From contig JAZQNE010000124.1 in NCBI GenBank assembly GCA_045627185.1, forward strand, positions 1 to 55,564: DNA of 55,564 bases, in the 5' to 3' direction. A program made the position numbers and the translations under genes. The notes beneath the pieces were generated by a model. It searched no databases and was not told where the DNA came from. It saw only the letters and a program-made list of their open reading frames with translations. This document shows, in pieces, positions 15,423 through 25,800 of this stretch (positions are counted from its first letter, which is position 1; each line of letters begins with the position of its first letter). This DNA comes from SZUA-448 sp045627185 (lineage in GTDB: Bacteria; Bacillota; Clostridia; Lachnospirales; Lachnospiraceae).

Positions 15423-17201
15423 TTATTTATTCTTATAAAACTCCTGCAGCACATAGAATGCAGGTTTCTTCACTTCCATACGTTCATCAAGAAGTCCCTT
15501 GCGGTTATAATAATTCTGGATATTTGAGGTTCTTCTGGGACACCTGAAATCGAAAAGAATCCAGGGTGACATGCCGCGCACATACGGAATTGAACCGATT
15601 GTCTCAGTCTGCTTGCGATAAATTTCCGCCTGATATTCCAGGGTTCCCTTAGTGTTGATGTCACCGTGATTGTCCTTGCGGGCGTCTGCACCAAACTCGG
15701 TTATAATAACGGGCTTGTCAGGATTTGAGTTCTCGAAAAGCTGCGGAAGCTTTGCAAAATCAGGGGTGTACCAGCCACAGTATTCGTTTGTGCCAATGAT
15801 GTCAAGCTTTGCAGCCAGACGGTCTGCAATGATGTTCTCAGTAGCATCTACAAGACAGGCTGCCGATACCATTCTGGTTTTGTCAATTTCATGTGCATGG
15901 TCAGCAAGACCTCCCATGAACTTAAATCGCTCCTCTGTATCGGCATTTTCATTGCCGACAGACCAGATAATAACGCTGCTTCTGTTAAAATCACGTTTAA
16001 TCAGCTCAGTAAGCTGGTTTTCTGCATCTTCATAGGTTTCTTTTCTGTCAAAGCATACAGCCCAGTAAACGGGAATTTCTTCCCAGAGCATGATTCCAAG
16101 CTTATCTGCAAGCTTGCTCATATTCTCATGATGAGGATAATGTGCCACACGGATCATGTTACAGCCCAGTTCTTTGGCAGTTTTGATAACCTTTGTACGT
16201 TCATCGTCAGTAAGGGCACGGCCGTGATCGGCACTGTCCTCATGTGCACTGATTCCCTTAAGGAACAGGGATTTTCCGTTCAGAAGAATTTCACGGCCGC
16301 GAACGGAAATCTGTCTGAAACCAACAGCGTCCGAAACACGGTCTGATGCAAGTGTCAGCGAAACGTCATACAGTTTGGGATTTTCGGGACTCCAGAGCTC
16401 AACGGGAGCTTCAAATTCAATTCTGCCCGAGCCGCTTTCAAGCTTAATTTCTTTTTCGATTCCAAGTTCGGGAATCCGAAGCTGTGCAGCCAGACCGCAG
16501 TCAGGTGCAAAACCCGCTTCAACTTCCGCAAATATATTTTTGAAGGTTCCATCCGGAACAAGGCCAATTCTGAAATCCTTAATATAAACGGCGGGAACCT
16601 TGACAAGTTCGATATCTCTGAATATTCCTCCGTAATTGAACCAGTCAGTATTTTCCGGAGGAATCTGCTCATGCCTTCTGGTCGCATCTACAACCAGAAT
16701 AAGACGGTTTTCTTCTTCAGCCTTAATTTCACCCGTAAGGTCACAGAAAAACGGTGTAGAGGCACCTCTGTGCATTCCAAGATACTGTTTGTTGAGGAAT
16801 ACCCTGCAGAGCATGGAGGCTGCACCGATTCTTAAGAAAAGGCGCTCGCCGGGTTTAACATCGGCTTTGAACTTCTTTACGAAAATCATGGAGCTTTCAT
16901 AAAGCTTATATTCCGGTTCAACAACATTCCAGCAGCAGGGAAGCGTCATTGTGGGCCATTCATCCCAGGAATAGTCAACGGGAAGGGTAAAGCCCTTATC
17001 ATCAACATAATGCTCCTGATACCATTTTGCACGAAGGCATGTATCATACTGGTCAACCGCGTAATTCCATTCGCCGTTAAGACTTACGGTTTCACGGCCT
17101 CCCATAAAGAGCATGTTCTCAGCATTAAGCTGAATTTTCTCATAATTGTCCGTATAGTCCTCAAGATGAATATCAGACATAAACTTACTGTTCTTTTCCA
17201 T
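15423..17201 (-). CDS. uidA: Beta-glucuronidase, glycoside hydrolase family 2
   Basis: 592 residues, cytoplasmic. The three GH2 parts are visible: a sugar-binding jelly roll (about 30-200, ending NYGGIFRDIEL), an Ig-like domain (200-300) and a TIM barrel. Catalytic residues are acid/base Glu418 in SVGNENAD and nucleophile Glu502 in ITEFGADA. The glucuronate-recognising Asn-x-Lys pair is present as Asn566 and Lys568 (YYNRKGLLDE), which separates true glucuronidases from galactosidases. The segment between EEIPVYW and the acid/base is short, so it lacks the long loop 1 of E. coli-type enzymes. It removes glucuronic acid from host or plant conjugates or glycans. The start at 17201 has GGAGG with a 6-base gap; an ATG 24 bases earlier does not. 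Confidence 0.93.
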   Translation of the reverse strand: MEKNSKFMSDIHLEDYTDNYEKIQLNAENMLFMGGRETVSLNGEWNYAVDQYDTCLRAKWYQEHYVDDKGFTLPVDYSWDEWPTMTLPCCWNVVEPEYKLYESSMIFVKKFKADVKPGERLFLRIGAASMLCRVFLNKQYLGMHRGASTPFFCDLTGEIKAEEENRLILVVDATRRHEQIPPENTDWFNYGGIFRDIELVKVPAVYIKDFRIGLVPDGTFKNIFAEVEAGFAPDCGLAAQLRIPELGIEKEIKLESGSGRIEFEAPVELWSPENPKLYDVSLTLASDRVSDAVGFRQISVRGREILLNGKSLFLKGISAHEDSADHGRALTDDERTKVIKTAKELGCNMIRVAHYPHHENMSKLADKLGIMLWEEIPVYWAVCFDRKETYEDAENQLTELIKRDFNRSSVIIWSVGNENADTEERFKFMGGLADHAHEIDKTRMVSAACLVDATENIIADRLAAKLDIIGTNEYCGWYTPDFAKLPQLFENSNPDKPVIITEFGADARKDNHGDINTKGTLEYQAEIYRKQTETIGSIPYVRGMSPWILFDFRCPRRTSNIQNYYNRKGLLDERMEVKKPAFYVLQEFYKNK

Positions 17202-17288
17202 TGCTTTCCTCCAAAATAACATCAATTTCTGTTTTGTGAAAATATATTCTGTATTTTCCGCTCGGTGCGGACATCATCCCGCTTTACG

Positions 17289-17322
17289 TTTTATACGGGC
17301 ATTTCAGCGGTTTAATACGGGC
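17289..17322. promoter_or_regulatory. Direct repeat TTTATACGGGC / TTAATACGGGC upstream of uidA
   Basis: Two 11-base copies, differing at one position, start at 17290 and 17312. The 22-base offset is two helical turns. They lie in the 123-bp gap between the truncated dehydrogenase and uidA, about 90 bases before the uidA start, so they may be binding sites for an activator. I found no convincing -35/-10 pair nearby. Confidence 0.3.
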
Positions 17323-17324
17323 TT

Positions 17325-17765
17325 TCAAATTCCGCTTGTGGTATTCAGGATTCTGCCAAAACCGTTTGCAATCATCTTTGGCAGGAAGTGGTAGACAATC
17401 ATCATGGGAGCGATTGTGTTAATCCTGAAACTGATTTCGTAATCCTCACGCGGTGTTGTGAGATAATCCGTACGATATGCAATCTGAACGCCGGCATTGT
17501 TTGCGATAAACTCAACATTTATGCCCATTCCGTCAATTTCTTCAAGCATACGTTCAACGGCGTCAAGGTCAGAAAGTTCCGCCTCAACAGTAACCGCCTT
17601 CACCCCTGAAGCGGTGACTTCGTCATAAATTTTCTGCGTATGTTCTTTCTTTCTGCTGTGAAGAATCAGGTTGCAGCCCTGTTTTGCAAGAAACTGTGCC
17701 GTAAGATATCCGATTCCGCGCGATGCGCCCGTTACAAGCGCCCATCTTCCCTTAATGTCTACCAT
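17325..17765 (-). pseudogene. Short-chain dehydrogenase (SDR), C-terminally truncated
   Basis: 146 residues from an ATG with GGAGG upstream. The Rossmann N-terminus is intact: VTGASRGIGYLTAQFLAKQG (cofactor TGxxxGIG) and IANNAG (NAG motif). The frame reads into the catalytic-serine region, ILNTTSGI, and stops exactly there. The Tyr-x-x-x-Lys pair and the whole C-terminal substrate half (about 100 residues) are absent, and the 123 bases that follow do not encode them in any frame I checked. It should be inactive as an oxidoreductase, although its promoter and operator are well preserved. A sugar-acid dehydrogenase linked to the glucuronidase is a guess. Confidence 0.7.
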
Positions 17766-17790
17766 TTCGCCAAACCTCCGTGTAAAAAAA

Positions 17791-17842
17791 GTGGCATAAT
17801 CCACTATGTTAACATAGTAAATCATGCCACTGAAAATAACAA
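17791..17842 (-). promoter_or_regulatory. Promoter with nested palindromic operator for the SDR remnant
   Basis: On the minus strand TTGTTA (17842-17837), 17 bases and TACTAT (17819-17814) form the promoter. A perfect 16-bp palindrome, ACTATGTTAACATAGT (17803-17818), overlaps the -10 box and is itself enclosed by GTGGCAT/ATGCCAC arms (17791-17797 and 17824-17830). A TetR- or MarR-type repressor dimer would fit. No such gene is in the window. Confidence 0.65.
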
Positions 17843-17878
17843 TGTATTTTATTACATTTTTTTGCACTATATTGCTTA

Positions 17879-18808
17879 TTATTTCAACTTTTTCTTTCGA
17901 ATCAGACCCCTTACAAGTGCCGCAAGCGGAGCCAGAATGTTGTTTGCGCCGTAAATCAGCGGGAACGCATTGAAGCTTGCAGTAAACTCAACAGGCAGAA
18001 CCGCAAAAGCATTCTGACCGGGAGCATCGGGCTGAAGCTGGACGGAAAGAGTATAAAGAACAAGCACCAGAATGTTCATAACAAGCAGCAGGGCAGCCGT
18101 AAGTACCTGCATTCCGGGACGTTTTTCCTTCTCAAGTCCAAAATATCCGAATCTGTAAAGCGCAGCCATTACAACCGGTGTAAGGAATGAAATACAGAGC
18201 ATAATGTTGTAGAAGATATATCCGTGAGCCCAGTCAACAACAACCGGTGACATTACAACTGCCGCAAAAGAGCACATCGTTACAATATAGCTGAGTACAC
18301 GTGCGATGTTTGCAAACGGATTTACGCCCTTGTCAAAGTATTCCGCAGCAGAACCCTTCTTTGCAATTTTTCCGGAATATTTCACGCCAAAGATTCCGTA
18401 AGCAACAAATGCTATTCCAAGAATCAGCATATCAAGCGGGAAAAGCGGATAAATATAGCCTTCAACAAGCTTTTCGTATTTGCCGGTAGCAATATAAGCA
18501 AGAACAAGAGCTGCCTGAATTATGCCAAGGAATACCGTTACAATACCGTTAACGTTCCAGATTTTCGCGCGCTTTTCCTGATTTTTTGCAGTAAATGCGG
18601 CATGAAGAAAGCATGCAAGATAAACAAATATGAAGGCCGCAAGATAAAGCGGTGCCATTCTTTTGACCTGTTCAATGACGGCCCTGATGTCGCCGCAGAC
18701 AATGCTGCCGATGATATGGCAGAGTTCCCTTATTACTTCCCACATCAGGATTGAACCGGGAATGAACAGAACTATCGAAAGTATATTATAAAATCTTTTT
18801 TCTTTCAT
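17879..18808 (-). CDS. Polytopic membrane protein, unknown
   Basis: About 309 residues with eight or more hydrophobic segments, starting MKEKRFYNILSIVLFIPGSI and ending in a basic RGLIRKKKLK tail. The two visible halves have similar spacing of spans, but I do not recognise the family. The start ATG shares its A with the stop codon of the metallophosphoesterase gene (TGATG), so the two are translationally coupled and probably work together at the membrane. The ORF could begin 15 bases earlier but the coupled ATG is better placed. Confidence 0.6.
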   Translation of the reverse strand: MKEKRFYNILSIVLFIPGSILMWEVIRELCHIIGSIVCGDIRAVIEQVKRMAPLYLAAFIFVYLACFLHAAFTAKNQEKRAKIWNVNGIVTVFLGIIQAALVLAYIATGKYEKLVEGYIYPLFPLDMLILGIAFVAYGIFGVKYSGKIAKKGSAAEYFDKGVNPFANIARVLSYIVTMCSFAAVVMSPVVVDWAHGYIFYNIMLCISFLTPVVMAALYRFGYFGLEKEKRPGMQVLTAALLLVMNILVLVLYTLSVQLQPDAPGQNAFAVLPVEFTASFNAFPLIYGANNILAPLAALVRGLIRKKKLK

Positions 18809-19899
18809 CAGTATTCCACCCACATAACGAAGTCTCCCCCGTCCCTTTCGTTGAGATACAGATGTTCAAGAGTAAAATCGCCTTCTGTGTCATTCAGCGT
18901 AACAAGCGAAGCGCCTATAAGGTCAAAGCTTTCCGTTACTTCAACACCCGAATCCTTATAATCGGGCGTAATGGTTGTACCGTACAGCTCCCTGCCGGTT
19001 TTAACACCAAATCCAAGAACGATGCCGTCTTTGTTTGTGTAAGTGAAATCAACGGAATGGTCATGACCGAAGAATGCGCCCCTGACATTGTTCTTCTTCA
19101 GGAGATCGTCAAGATTTGCGGCATATTCCGAGGGACAGAACTCTTCCATTTTGAAAAACTTGTATTTGTAGCCGGTATCGCCCGCCTGAATGGCTTTATA
19201 AGCCTCTTCAACCTCTGCCTGAGGAATGTGGTAGTAGCAAAGAGCGGGAACATCGCTGCCGGCTCTTTCGTGCATAAAGGTCATCCAGGAAAACTGGTCC
19301 TCACGCATGTAATCGTATGTAAGGGACATATCGGCAGCACTCCTTCTGTAGCTTGCACCACTGTCAAGCTGTATAATCTGCCATACAGTCTTTCCGTCCT
19401 CTGTAAGATTTATGACATAATTGCTGCGTTCATGTACATCATCATTATCAACTTCGGTATACAGACTGCAGGGTGCTTCCATGAACTGCCTGCTCAGCCA
19501 GTTCGGATTGTAGTCATTTTCACGGTCATGATTTCCCCAGGTCATGGCATAAGGAATCCCGATTTCACCCATCATGTCAATGAATTCCTTAACGGCAATT
19601 GCATTCGAAAGCATAAATGTATCACCGGTAATCTCAATAAGGTCTATCTGTCCCGCATGATTTACGGCTTCATTGATAACCTTTCGTATATATTCCTCAC
19701 TGCCATAATTTTCATCACCGATCTGTGTGGCACCGTTCCAGTGAATATCCGTCAGTTGAAGGATAGTGAACCCCTCATGATACTCCAGGTTTTTTTCGTA
19801 AAGCTGCGGATTTTCCGCATATCTTACGGTCTTCCCACAGCCCGTAAAACAGGCAGAAATAAGCGCTGCGCAAAGAATCAGCGTAATAATTCTTTTCAT
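18808..19899 (-). CDS. Calcineurin-like metallophosphoesterase lipoprotein
   Basis: 363 residues. A lipoprotein signal (MKRIITLILCAALISACFTG, Cys in FTGCGK) is followed by a metallophosphoesterase domain. The dimetal ligands appear in order: LTDIHW (D-x-H), ITGDTF (G-D-x), WGNHDRE (G-N-H-D) and FFGHDHSVDF (G-H-x-H). It acts outside the membrane, probably as a phosphodiesterase or phosphatase; the substrate is unknown. The ATG at 19899 begins the signal peptide and has GAGG upstream; the longer frame to 19974 crosses the promoter and is unlikely. Confidence 0.88.
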   Translation of the reverse strand: MKRIITLILCAALISACFTGCGKTVRYAENPQLYEKNLEYHEGFTILQLTDIHWNGATQIGDENYGSEEYIRKVINEAVNHAGQIDLIEITGDTFMLSNAIAVKEFIDMMGEIGIPYAMTWGNHDRENDYNPNWLSRQFMEAPCSLYTEVDNDDVHERSNYVINLTEDGKTVWQIIQLDSGASYRRSAADMSLTYDYMREDQFSWMTFMHERAGSDVPALCYYHIPQAEVEEAYKAIQAGDTGYKYKFFKMEEFCPSEYAANLDDLLKKNNVRGAFFGHDHSVDFTYTNKDGIVLGFGVKTGRELYGTTITPDYKDSGVEVTESFDLIGASLVTLNDTEGDFTLEHLYLNERDGGDFVMWVEY

Positions 19900-19932
19900 C
19901 TCCTCGCCCTCTCTTTCGATTAAGATGCTATG

Positions 19933-19961
19933 ATTATAGCCAATTGCCTTTAAAAAAGCAA
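19933..19961 (-). promoter_or_regulatory. Promoter of the metallophosphoesterase gene
   Basis: On the minus strand TTGCTT (19961-19956), 17 bases and TATAAT (19938-19933). The -35 box lies within the tail of the upstream kinase terminator, a compact terminator-promoter junction. Confidence 0.65.
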
Positions 19962-19990
19962 TTAGGCAAACCACTGAGATTTGCCTAATT
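19952..19990 (-). terminator. Terminator of the hybrid kinase genes
   Basis: On the minus strand AATTAGGCAAA pairs with TTTGCCTAATT around a 9-base loop and is followed by GCTTTTTT. It sits 22 bases after the stop codon of the second hybrid kinase. Confidence 0.85.
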
Positions 19991-20012
19991 TATATCATAT
20001 AAGACCTGATTT

Positions 20013-22805
20013 TTACGAAATAACGGAAAGCATTTTTACCTTCAGATCGGCCAGTTTTATCGGCTTCGGAACATGTTCGTTCATTCCGGCTTCAAGCGCA
20101 TTTTTTCTGTCCTCCTCAAAAGCATTGGCCGTAACCGCAACAATCGGAATGTTTGCGATTTCACCCTTCAGGGAACGTATTTTGCGTGTCGCCTCATAAC
20201 CGTCCATTTCGGGCATCTGGATATCCATAAGAACAATGTCAATATCGCCCGGTGCCGAATTTCTTACCTTTTCAACTGCCTGTACGCCGTTTTCAACTTC
20301 ATCTACAATAATGCCTTCATGTTCCAGCATTTTTTTGATTATTTCACGGTTAACCAGGTTGTCTTCAACAACAAGAGCCCTTACGCCCTTCAGCGTACGC
20401 TTTGCATCAAGAATCGGTGCTTCCGTGCCGGTTTCCGATATCTCTGCCGCCGTCTGGAGGCGGAAAGGCATTGTAATTGTGATTTTCGTACCTTTTCCGA
20501 CTTCACTTTCAACATTGATTATACCGCCCATGGCGTCAACAAAGCGCTTTGTAATGGCAAGTCCAAGACCCGTACCCTGAATTCCCGAATCCGTCGACGT
20601 TTTCTCTCGGGCAAACGGGTCAAAAGCACGCTCGATGAACTCCGGCGAAATACCGCAGCCCGTATCCTCAATCACAAAATCATATACACCGTACCCCGGA
20701 CGTTTTTCGGGTGTCTGTGAAATGGTTATGGTTACATCCCCGCCCGCGGGCGTATATTTGATAGCGTTCGAAATAACATTCAGAAGACATCTGTTCATGT
20801 GCAGGAAATCAACATATACCCATCTGTCGCGAATGTTTCCGAATCCGAGTGACAGGAATACGCCCTTTTCTGCTGCCATTTCATCCATAATCGGCATAAC
20901 TTCTTTTCCGCTGAGGAAAATGTCAGCCTTGTTTTCCGAAATAAGCACACGGCCGCTTTCAGCATGCGACATGTCAAGAATATCATTCAGAAGATCAAGC
21001 ATATGTTCGCCGGACTGGCTGATTTTTGAAAGATATTCTCTGACTTCAGCAGTATCCTCACTCTTTATGGCCATATCGGTATAGCCGATGATGGCGTTCA
21101 TAGGTGTACGGATATCATGTGACATATTAAACAGGAACTCTGATTTCGCGCGGCTTGCATCCTCTGCCTGTTTGAGGGCTTCCTTAAGTCTTGTCTGAAT
21201 CTCGTATTCGTGCTGGAGAACTTCTGTATTATCATTTCCGACAAGCACTGCACATGTTCCGCTTTCGTTGGCCTTAATAAACTCAAGCTCAACATTTCTG
21301 CGGACACCGTTCATATTTTCAACATAAGGAATCTTGTATTTGGACTTCTTTTCAAGCTGCTTCATGACGTTTGTGGGATTCAGAAGTCTGCGCACGCGGT
21401 CCTGGTCTTCGAACGAAACCTCATGGTCAATATAATAATTAATTGATTCGACAAAAGGCTGGAAAGCCTCATGATATGAATCGTAAACATCATCCTTTGC
21501 GTAGGTATGCAGGTAATCCTGTGAAAAGTCGGCATATGACAGTGAAAGCTGGCTTTTTGCAAGATGATAGAGCGTTATATGCTCTTCATCGCTCTGCGAA
21601 CGTCTCAGAAGCTCATAGCTTGCCATGGCCGCGCCCGCTCTTAAAAGCAGCATATGCTCTGAGGCCTTTCTCGCGTTATCCGCACCAATAAAGCCGACAA
21701 CCGTACCCTCATTAAGAAGCGGTGCCATCATTACGGAGGTTGCTTTTGCTTCATACATCCTTCGTTTAAGTTCCTTCGGAATGTCAGGGTCATTTTCGGG
21801 AATGAACGAAATTGCTTCTCCGTTTCTGAACAGATCCATCCACACACTGAAAAGATCAAGGGGAATTGACTGTCTGTTATGTTTTTCCGAAAAATCCTGA
21901 ACGGAGCACCACTCGAAGGTGTTGCTTGCGGTCGTTCTTTCTCTGTCGATTTCGAAGATGTACACTCGCTCAGCCTCATAATGTGATGCCATCTTTTCAA
22001 GAAGCTGTTCCATTGATTTTTCGGGGTCATTATTCTGATACAGGATTTCTACAAAACTCTTCAGGATGTTTATCTGCTTTTTGCCCATTTCCTGCGCAAC
22101 ACGTTCCTGTTTTTCAAGTTCTTCTTCTCTGAGAATATGACTGTCAATTCTCTTGTTCTGAACAGAAACATAGATTATAAAAACTGCAAGTGCCTCTAAT
22201 TCATAAGTGAAAGAGATTTCGGGCCGGAAAAGTTCGGGAATGGTTGCAAAAATGGGAAGATACGCGAAAATACTCATTACTATGAATTCTTCTTTTTTGA
22301 TGTCCTTACGGAATCTTATCATCACATACAGCGGAATAATTATTCCGACAGTACTGATGCCCATTACAATGTCTTCACCCGGAAGGGCAACATACACACC
22401 GTTTTCAATGGTGAAAACACACTTAAAGCAAAGTGCAATCACTATTCCGACAGATTCTGCAAGTGCAAAAACAAACGATGCTTTCGCGTATTTCGATGAA
22501 ATCGGTTTTCTTTCTTTTATGATTGTTTCAAGGTACTTTGTAAATCCGAATTCAATCCAGATACTGCCGACAAATGTGCCGTAATTTGCAAGAAACAGCA
22601 CAGCGGTAAGTTCTGTTTTTGCAGGGAGAACGTAAGTCAGAAGATTGCAGATAATGGGCATAACCGCCAGAATCGCAAGCTTCTCAAAGGATTCGAATCT
22701 CTCCTGTTTCGTTTTTTTCTCATGAATATTGATAACAAGCATCATGAGAATAACGATTATACACATCGAACTTATTCCAATTTTAATCGCCTGGATTGTA
22801 GACAT
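20013..22805 (-). CDS. Hybrid sensor histidine kinase/response regulator with GAF domain
   Basis: 930 residues. Six or seven N-terminal membrane spans (about 1-220) form a membrane sensor, then a coiled segment and a GAF-like domain (about 260-410). A HisKA domain (NMSHDIRTPMNAIIGY, phospho-acceptor His), a HATPase_c domain (NVISNAIKYTPAGG, DTGCGIS, GTGLGL) and a C-terminal receiver (VVEDNLVNREI, phospho-Asp in VLMDIQMPEMDG, Lys in HVPKPI) follow. No output domain is attached, so phosphate must pass to an Hpt or regulator elsewhere. It lies 64 bp after the larger hybrid kinase and is probably co-transcribed with it. Confidence 0.93.
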   Translation of the reverse strand: MSTIQAIKIGISSMCIIVILMMLVINIHEKKTKQERFESFEKLAILAVMPIICNLLTYVLPAKTELTAVLFLANYGTFVGSIWIEFGFTKYLETIIKERKPISSKYAKASFVFALAESVGIVIALCFKCVFTIENGVYVALPGEDIVMGISTVGIIIPLYVMIRFRKDIKKEEFIVMSIFAYLPIFATIPELFRPEISFTYELEALAVFIIYVSVQNKRIDSHILREEELEKQERVAQEMGKKQINILKSFVEILYQNNDPEKSMEQLLEKMASHYEAERVYIFEIDRERTTASNTFEWCSVQDFSEKHNRQSIPLDLFSVWMDLFRNGEAISFIPENDPDIPKELKRRMYEAKATSVMMAPLLNEGTVVGFIGADNARKASEHMLLLRAGAAMASYELLRRSQSDEEHITLYHLAKSQLSLSYADFSQDYLHTYAKDDVYDSYHEAFQPFVESINYYIDHEVSFEDQDRVRRLLNPTNVMKQLEKKSKYKIPYVENMNGVRRNVELEFIKANESGTCAVLVGNDNTEVLQHEYEIQTRLKEALKQAEDASRAKSEFLFNMSHDIRTPMNAIIGYTDMAIKSEDTAEVREYLSKISQSGEHMLDLLNDILDMSHAESGRVLISENKADIFLSGKEVMPIMDEMAAEKGVFLSLGFGNIRDRWVYVDFLHMNRCLLNVISNAIKYTPAGGDVTITISQTPEKRPGYGVYDFVIEDTGCGISPEFIERAFDPFAREKTSTDSGIQGTGLGLAITKRFVDAMGGIINVESEVGKGTKITITMPFRLQTAAEISETGTEAPILDAKRTLKGVRALVVEDNLVNREIIKKMLEHEGIIVDEVENGVQAVEKVRNSAPGDIDIVLMDIQMPEMDGYEATRKIRSLKGEIANIPIVAVTANAFEEDRKNALEAGMNEHVPKPIKLADLKVKMLSVIS

Positions 22806-22869
22806 AGATTTGTCTCCTATTCATTCGTTAAATTCAGTAAAATCCATCAAAGCAGGACCTGTGGCTCTG

Positions 22870-25800
22870 TTAATTCACAAATTTCTTAAGCATTTCCTCA
22901 AGAACGGGAATATTGACCGGTTTTGCTATATGTTCGTTCATTCCGGCATCGATTGCAAGCTGCCTGTCTTCCGCAAAAGCATTGGCTGTCATTGCAATAA
23001 TCGGTATATTTGCAACTTCCTTATCCTCAAGTGCACGGATTCTGCGTGTTGCCTCATAGCCGTCCATTTGCGGCATCTGAATATCCATAAGGATGATGTC
23101 ATAATCACCGGGTTTTGCAAACTGCATTTTTGTCACGGCAATTGTTCCGTCCTCTGCGGTATCAACCACAAAATCATGTTCGGACAACAGATCGCAAGCT
23201 ATTTCCCTGTTAAGCTCATTATCTTCAACAAGCAGAATCCTCTTTCCGCTAAAGCTTAAATTGTCAGCGGGTTTTTCGGCTTCAGCAATGGGGTTTCCCA
23301 TCGCTTTGCAGAGAATTCTGTTAACATCCGACCTGAACAGAGGTTTTTTCGCTTCGTAGTCGGTTTCTTCTTCCGGATTATAAGCACTAACGCGGATAAC
23401 TGTTGATTTACCTGCAAGTATTTCTCTAATTTCTTCAATCATTCCGTTGAAATCTTCACTTTGGAAATCGGCATCGCAGAAAACAGCGGCATAACAATCA
23501 TCGGATTCTCTTGCATCCTCGCACTTATGGGCGGCCTCCGGTCCAAAAAGCGACCACTCCACACGGACTCCCATTGTTTTGAGAATTCCCGCAAGATTGA
23601 TTGCAGAATCGGGATTATCATCAACCACAAGTACACGCTTGTTTTCGAAGGATTTGCACTCGGGTTCGGGCTCTTCTGTATCGTCTTCACACGTTTTCAG
23701 CTCAACACCGAAAATAAATTCCGTGCCTTCGCCTTTCACTGAGGAAACGCTTAGCTTTCCGCCCATCATATCTGCCATGTTCTTAGTGATGGCCATTCCA
23801 AGGCCGGTTCCCTGAATTCCGGATACGGTAGCTGTATTCTCACGTGAGAACGGTTCAAAAATAGTCTTTACAAACGACTCGCTCATTCCGATTCCGTTAT
23901 CCTTTACGCGGAATTCATAAAGCGCGTAGTTCTTTACTTCCGAGTTCTTCTGAGTTACCCTGATTGCAATACTTCCGCCCTCAGGCGTATATTTTATCGA
24001 ATTCGAGACAAGGTTCAGAAGAATCTGGTTCAGTCTCAGTTTATCGCAGAATACCCTCTCATTACATACATCGACAGCATCAATATCAAGACTGAGCTGT
24101 TTATTTCTGACATCCGCCTGAATAATGTCAACAAGTGCATGAAGCACATCCGAAAGGTTTTCGGGCTGTTCGTTCAGTGATACTTTTCCGGCCTCTATAC
24201 GGCTCATATCAAGAACATCATTTATCAGCGAAAGCAGATGTTCTGACGCTGTCCCGATTTTTCCGAGATAATCTTCAACCTGTACGGTATTGTCAAGATG
24301 AAGTTTTGCAAGCTCCGTGAAGCCAATGATGGCATTCATGGGAGTTCGTATATCATGGGACATATTATTCAGGAATGTGGTTTTTGCACGGTTTGCCGAC
24401 TGTGCCAGCTTAAGTGCATCCTGAAGCTTCAGCTCGTATTCCTGCTCACGTCTCTTTATGTCATCATTATTGTAAATACCGACAAGGATTTTATGCTCTG
24501 CAGGCCAGTTGCCGTTTCTGATAACCTTCATCTTGTACCAGATTAAAGCGTTTGGTCCCGTGACGCGGTATTCAGTCGTAAACATCTCATTTTCGGACAA
24601 CTGATTCGAGATATGCTGCTTTGTCAGTGCTTCAAGAAGTTCACTGTGGTCTTCCTCAAAAATCTCTTTCTTGAAGGCAAGAATGTTAACTGCAAAGAAA
24701 TCATCCGGATCAAGGAAGTTTCCAAGAGATCTTGCCGTAGGTTTCTCGGAAAGTGCCTCAATGCTGTACTGTCCGGAATCAATGTCCACATCGTAAACAA
24801 CCTCAAAGTTTTCAGCCATTGCAGCAAGAATTTTCTGTCTTGTACGCTCACTCTGCTCAACTTTTTCACGCTCGTCGTATTCCGACTGGACTTTTCTGAT
24901 TCCAAGTACGATGTTCTGCGCCGCACGGTCATAAGTGAAAATCAGTCTGTACCATTCCTCGGTTCCGTCCTTCGTAAAACGGAAGTCTCTTGAAACATGC
25001 TGTCCCTTCGAAATGGCCTCCTCCAGCGGTTCACGTTTAACTGCAGAAATGAAGTTCTGAAGCTTGTCCTCAGCAATAATCGAACGCATGCATTCATCAA
25101 AATCAAGTGCCTTTAGTGTTTTTTGGTCAGTTCCCACATAAGCATTGAATATTTCAAATATACCGTTTGCACGGAAAATTTCGATAAGATTTGAGAACAG
25201 GTTAATGTAGCAGACAAATGAATAATTGTCCGACAGTGCCCTGAAAATCTCATCTGTTTTGCGGGCTTCTTCTGTCCTGTCCTTAACTTCCTTATCCGAA
25301 CGGTCTCTGACCGAATTGTATACGTAAACAGAGCCGGCGCCCAGTATCAGAAGTACAAGAATCAGTGCAAGAACAGCAACATTGATAAATGCGCGGTTAA
25401 CGCCCGAGCCAAGAAGGTCCTCATTAACGATTGTAACGTTCCAGAGACCTCTTCCTTTCAGGTATGATGCGCTGAGAATACAGCGCTTGTTTTCGAAATC
25501 AAAATCTGCAACAAATGATTCCGAATTATTTATGCTTCCCTGAAGTCTTATAGCGTCCTCTTCGCTAAGAAGGTCATTATAATAGGGATTTTTGAGGAAT
25601 TCTATTCCCGAAAAACCAAGTTTGGCATTTTCGTCAGCCATTACCTGCACACCGGCCTGAATAAGATACATATCCGTGTCAACACCGATATTTTCCTTAA
25701 TGTTCTCAATAATAGTGTCCATGGAGTTGGCTACCGCTAGCCTTGTAAGTACAATTTTTTCCCCATGATACAGTGCTGTAAGCGGTTCGTTCAGTGTTCG

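Noticed and set aside
18862..19923. Plus-strand open frame of 353 codons
   Set aside because: It lies wholly opposite the metallophosphoesterase gene, has no ribosome site, and its product has no domain sense; the codon bias of the minus-strand gene leaves the opposite frame open.
20073..20720. Plus-strand open frame of 215 codons
   Set aside because: Antisense to the receiver and ATPase domains of the hybrid kinase; Cys- and His-rich nonsense composition.
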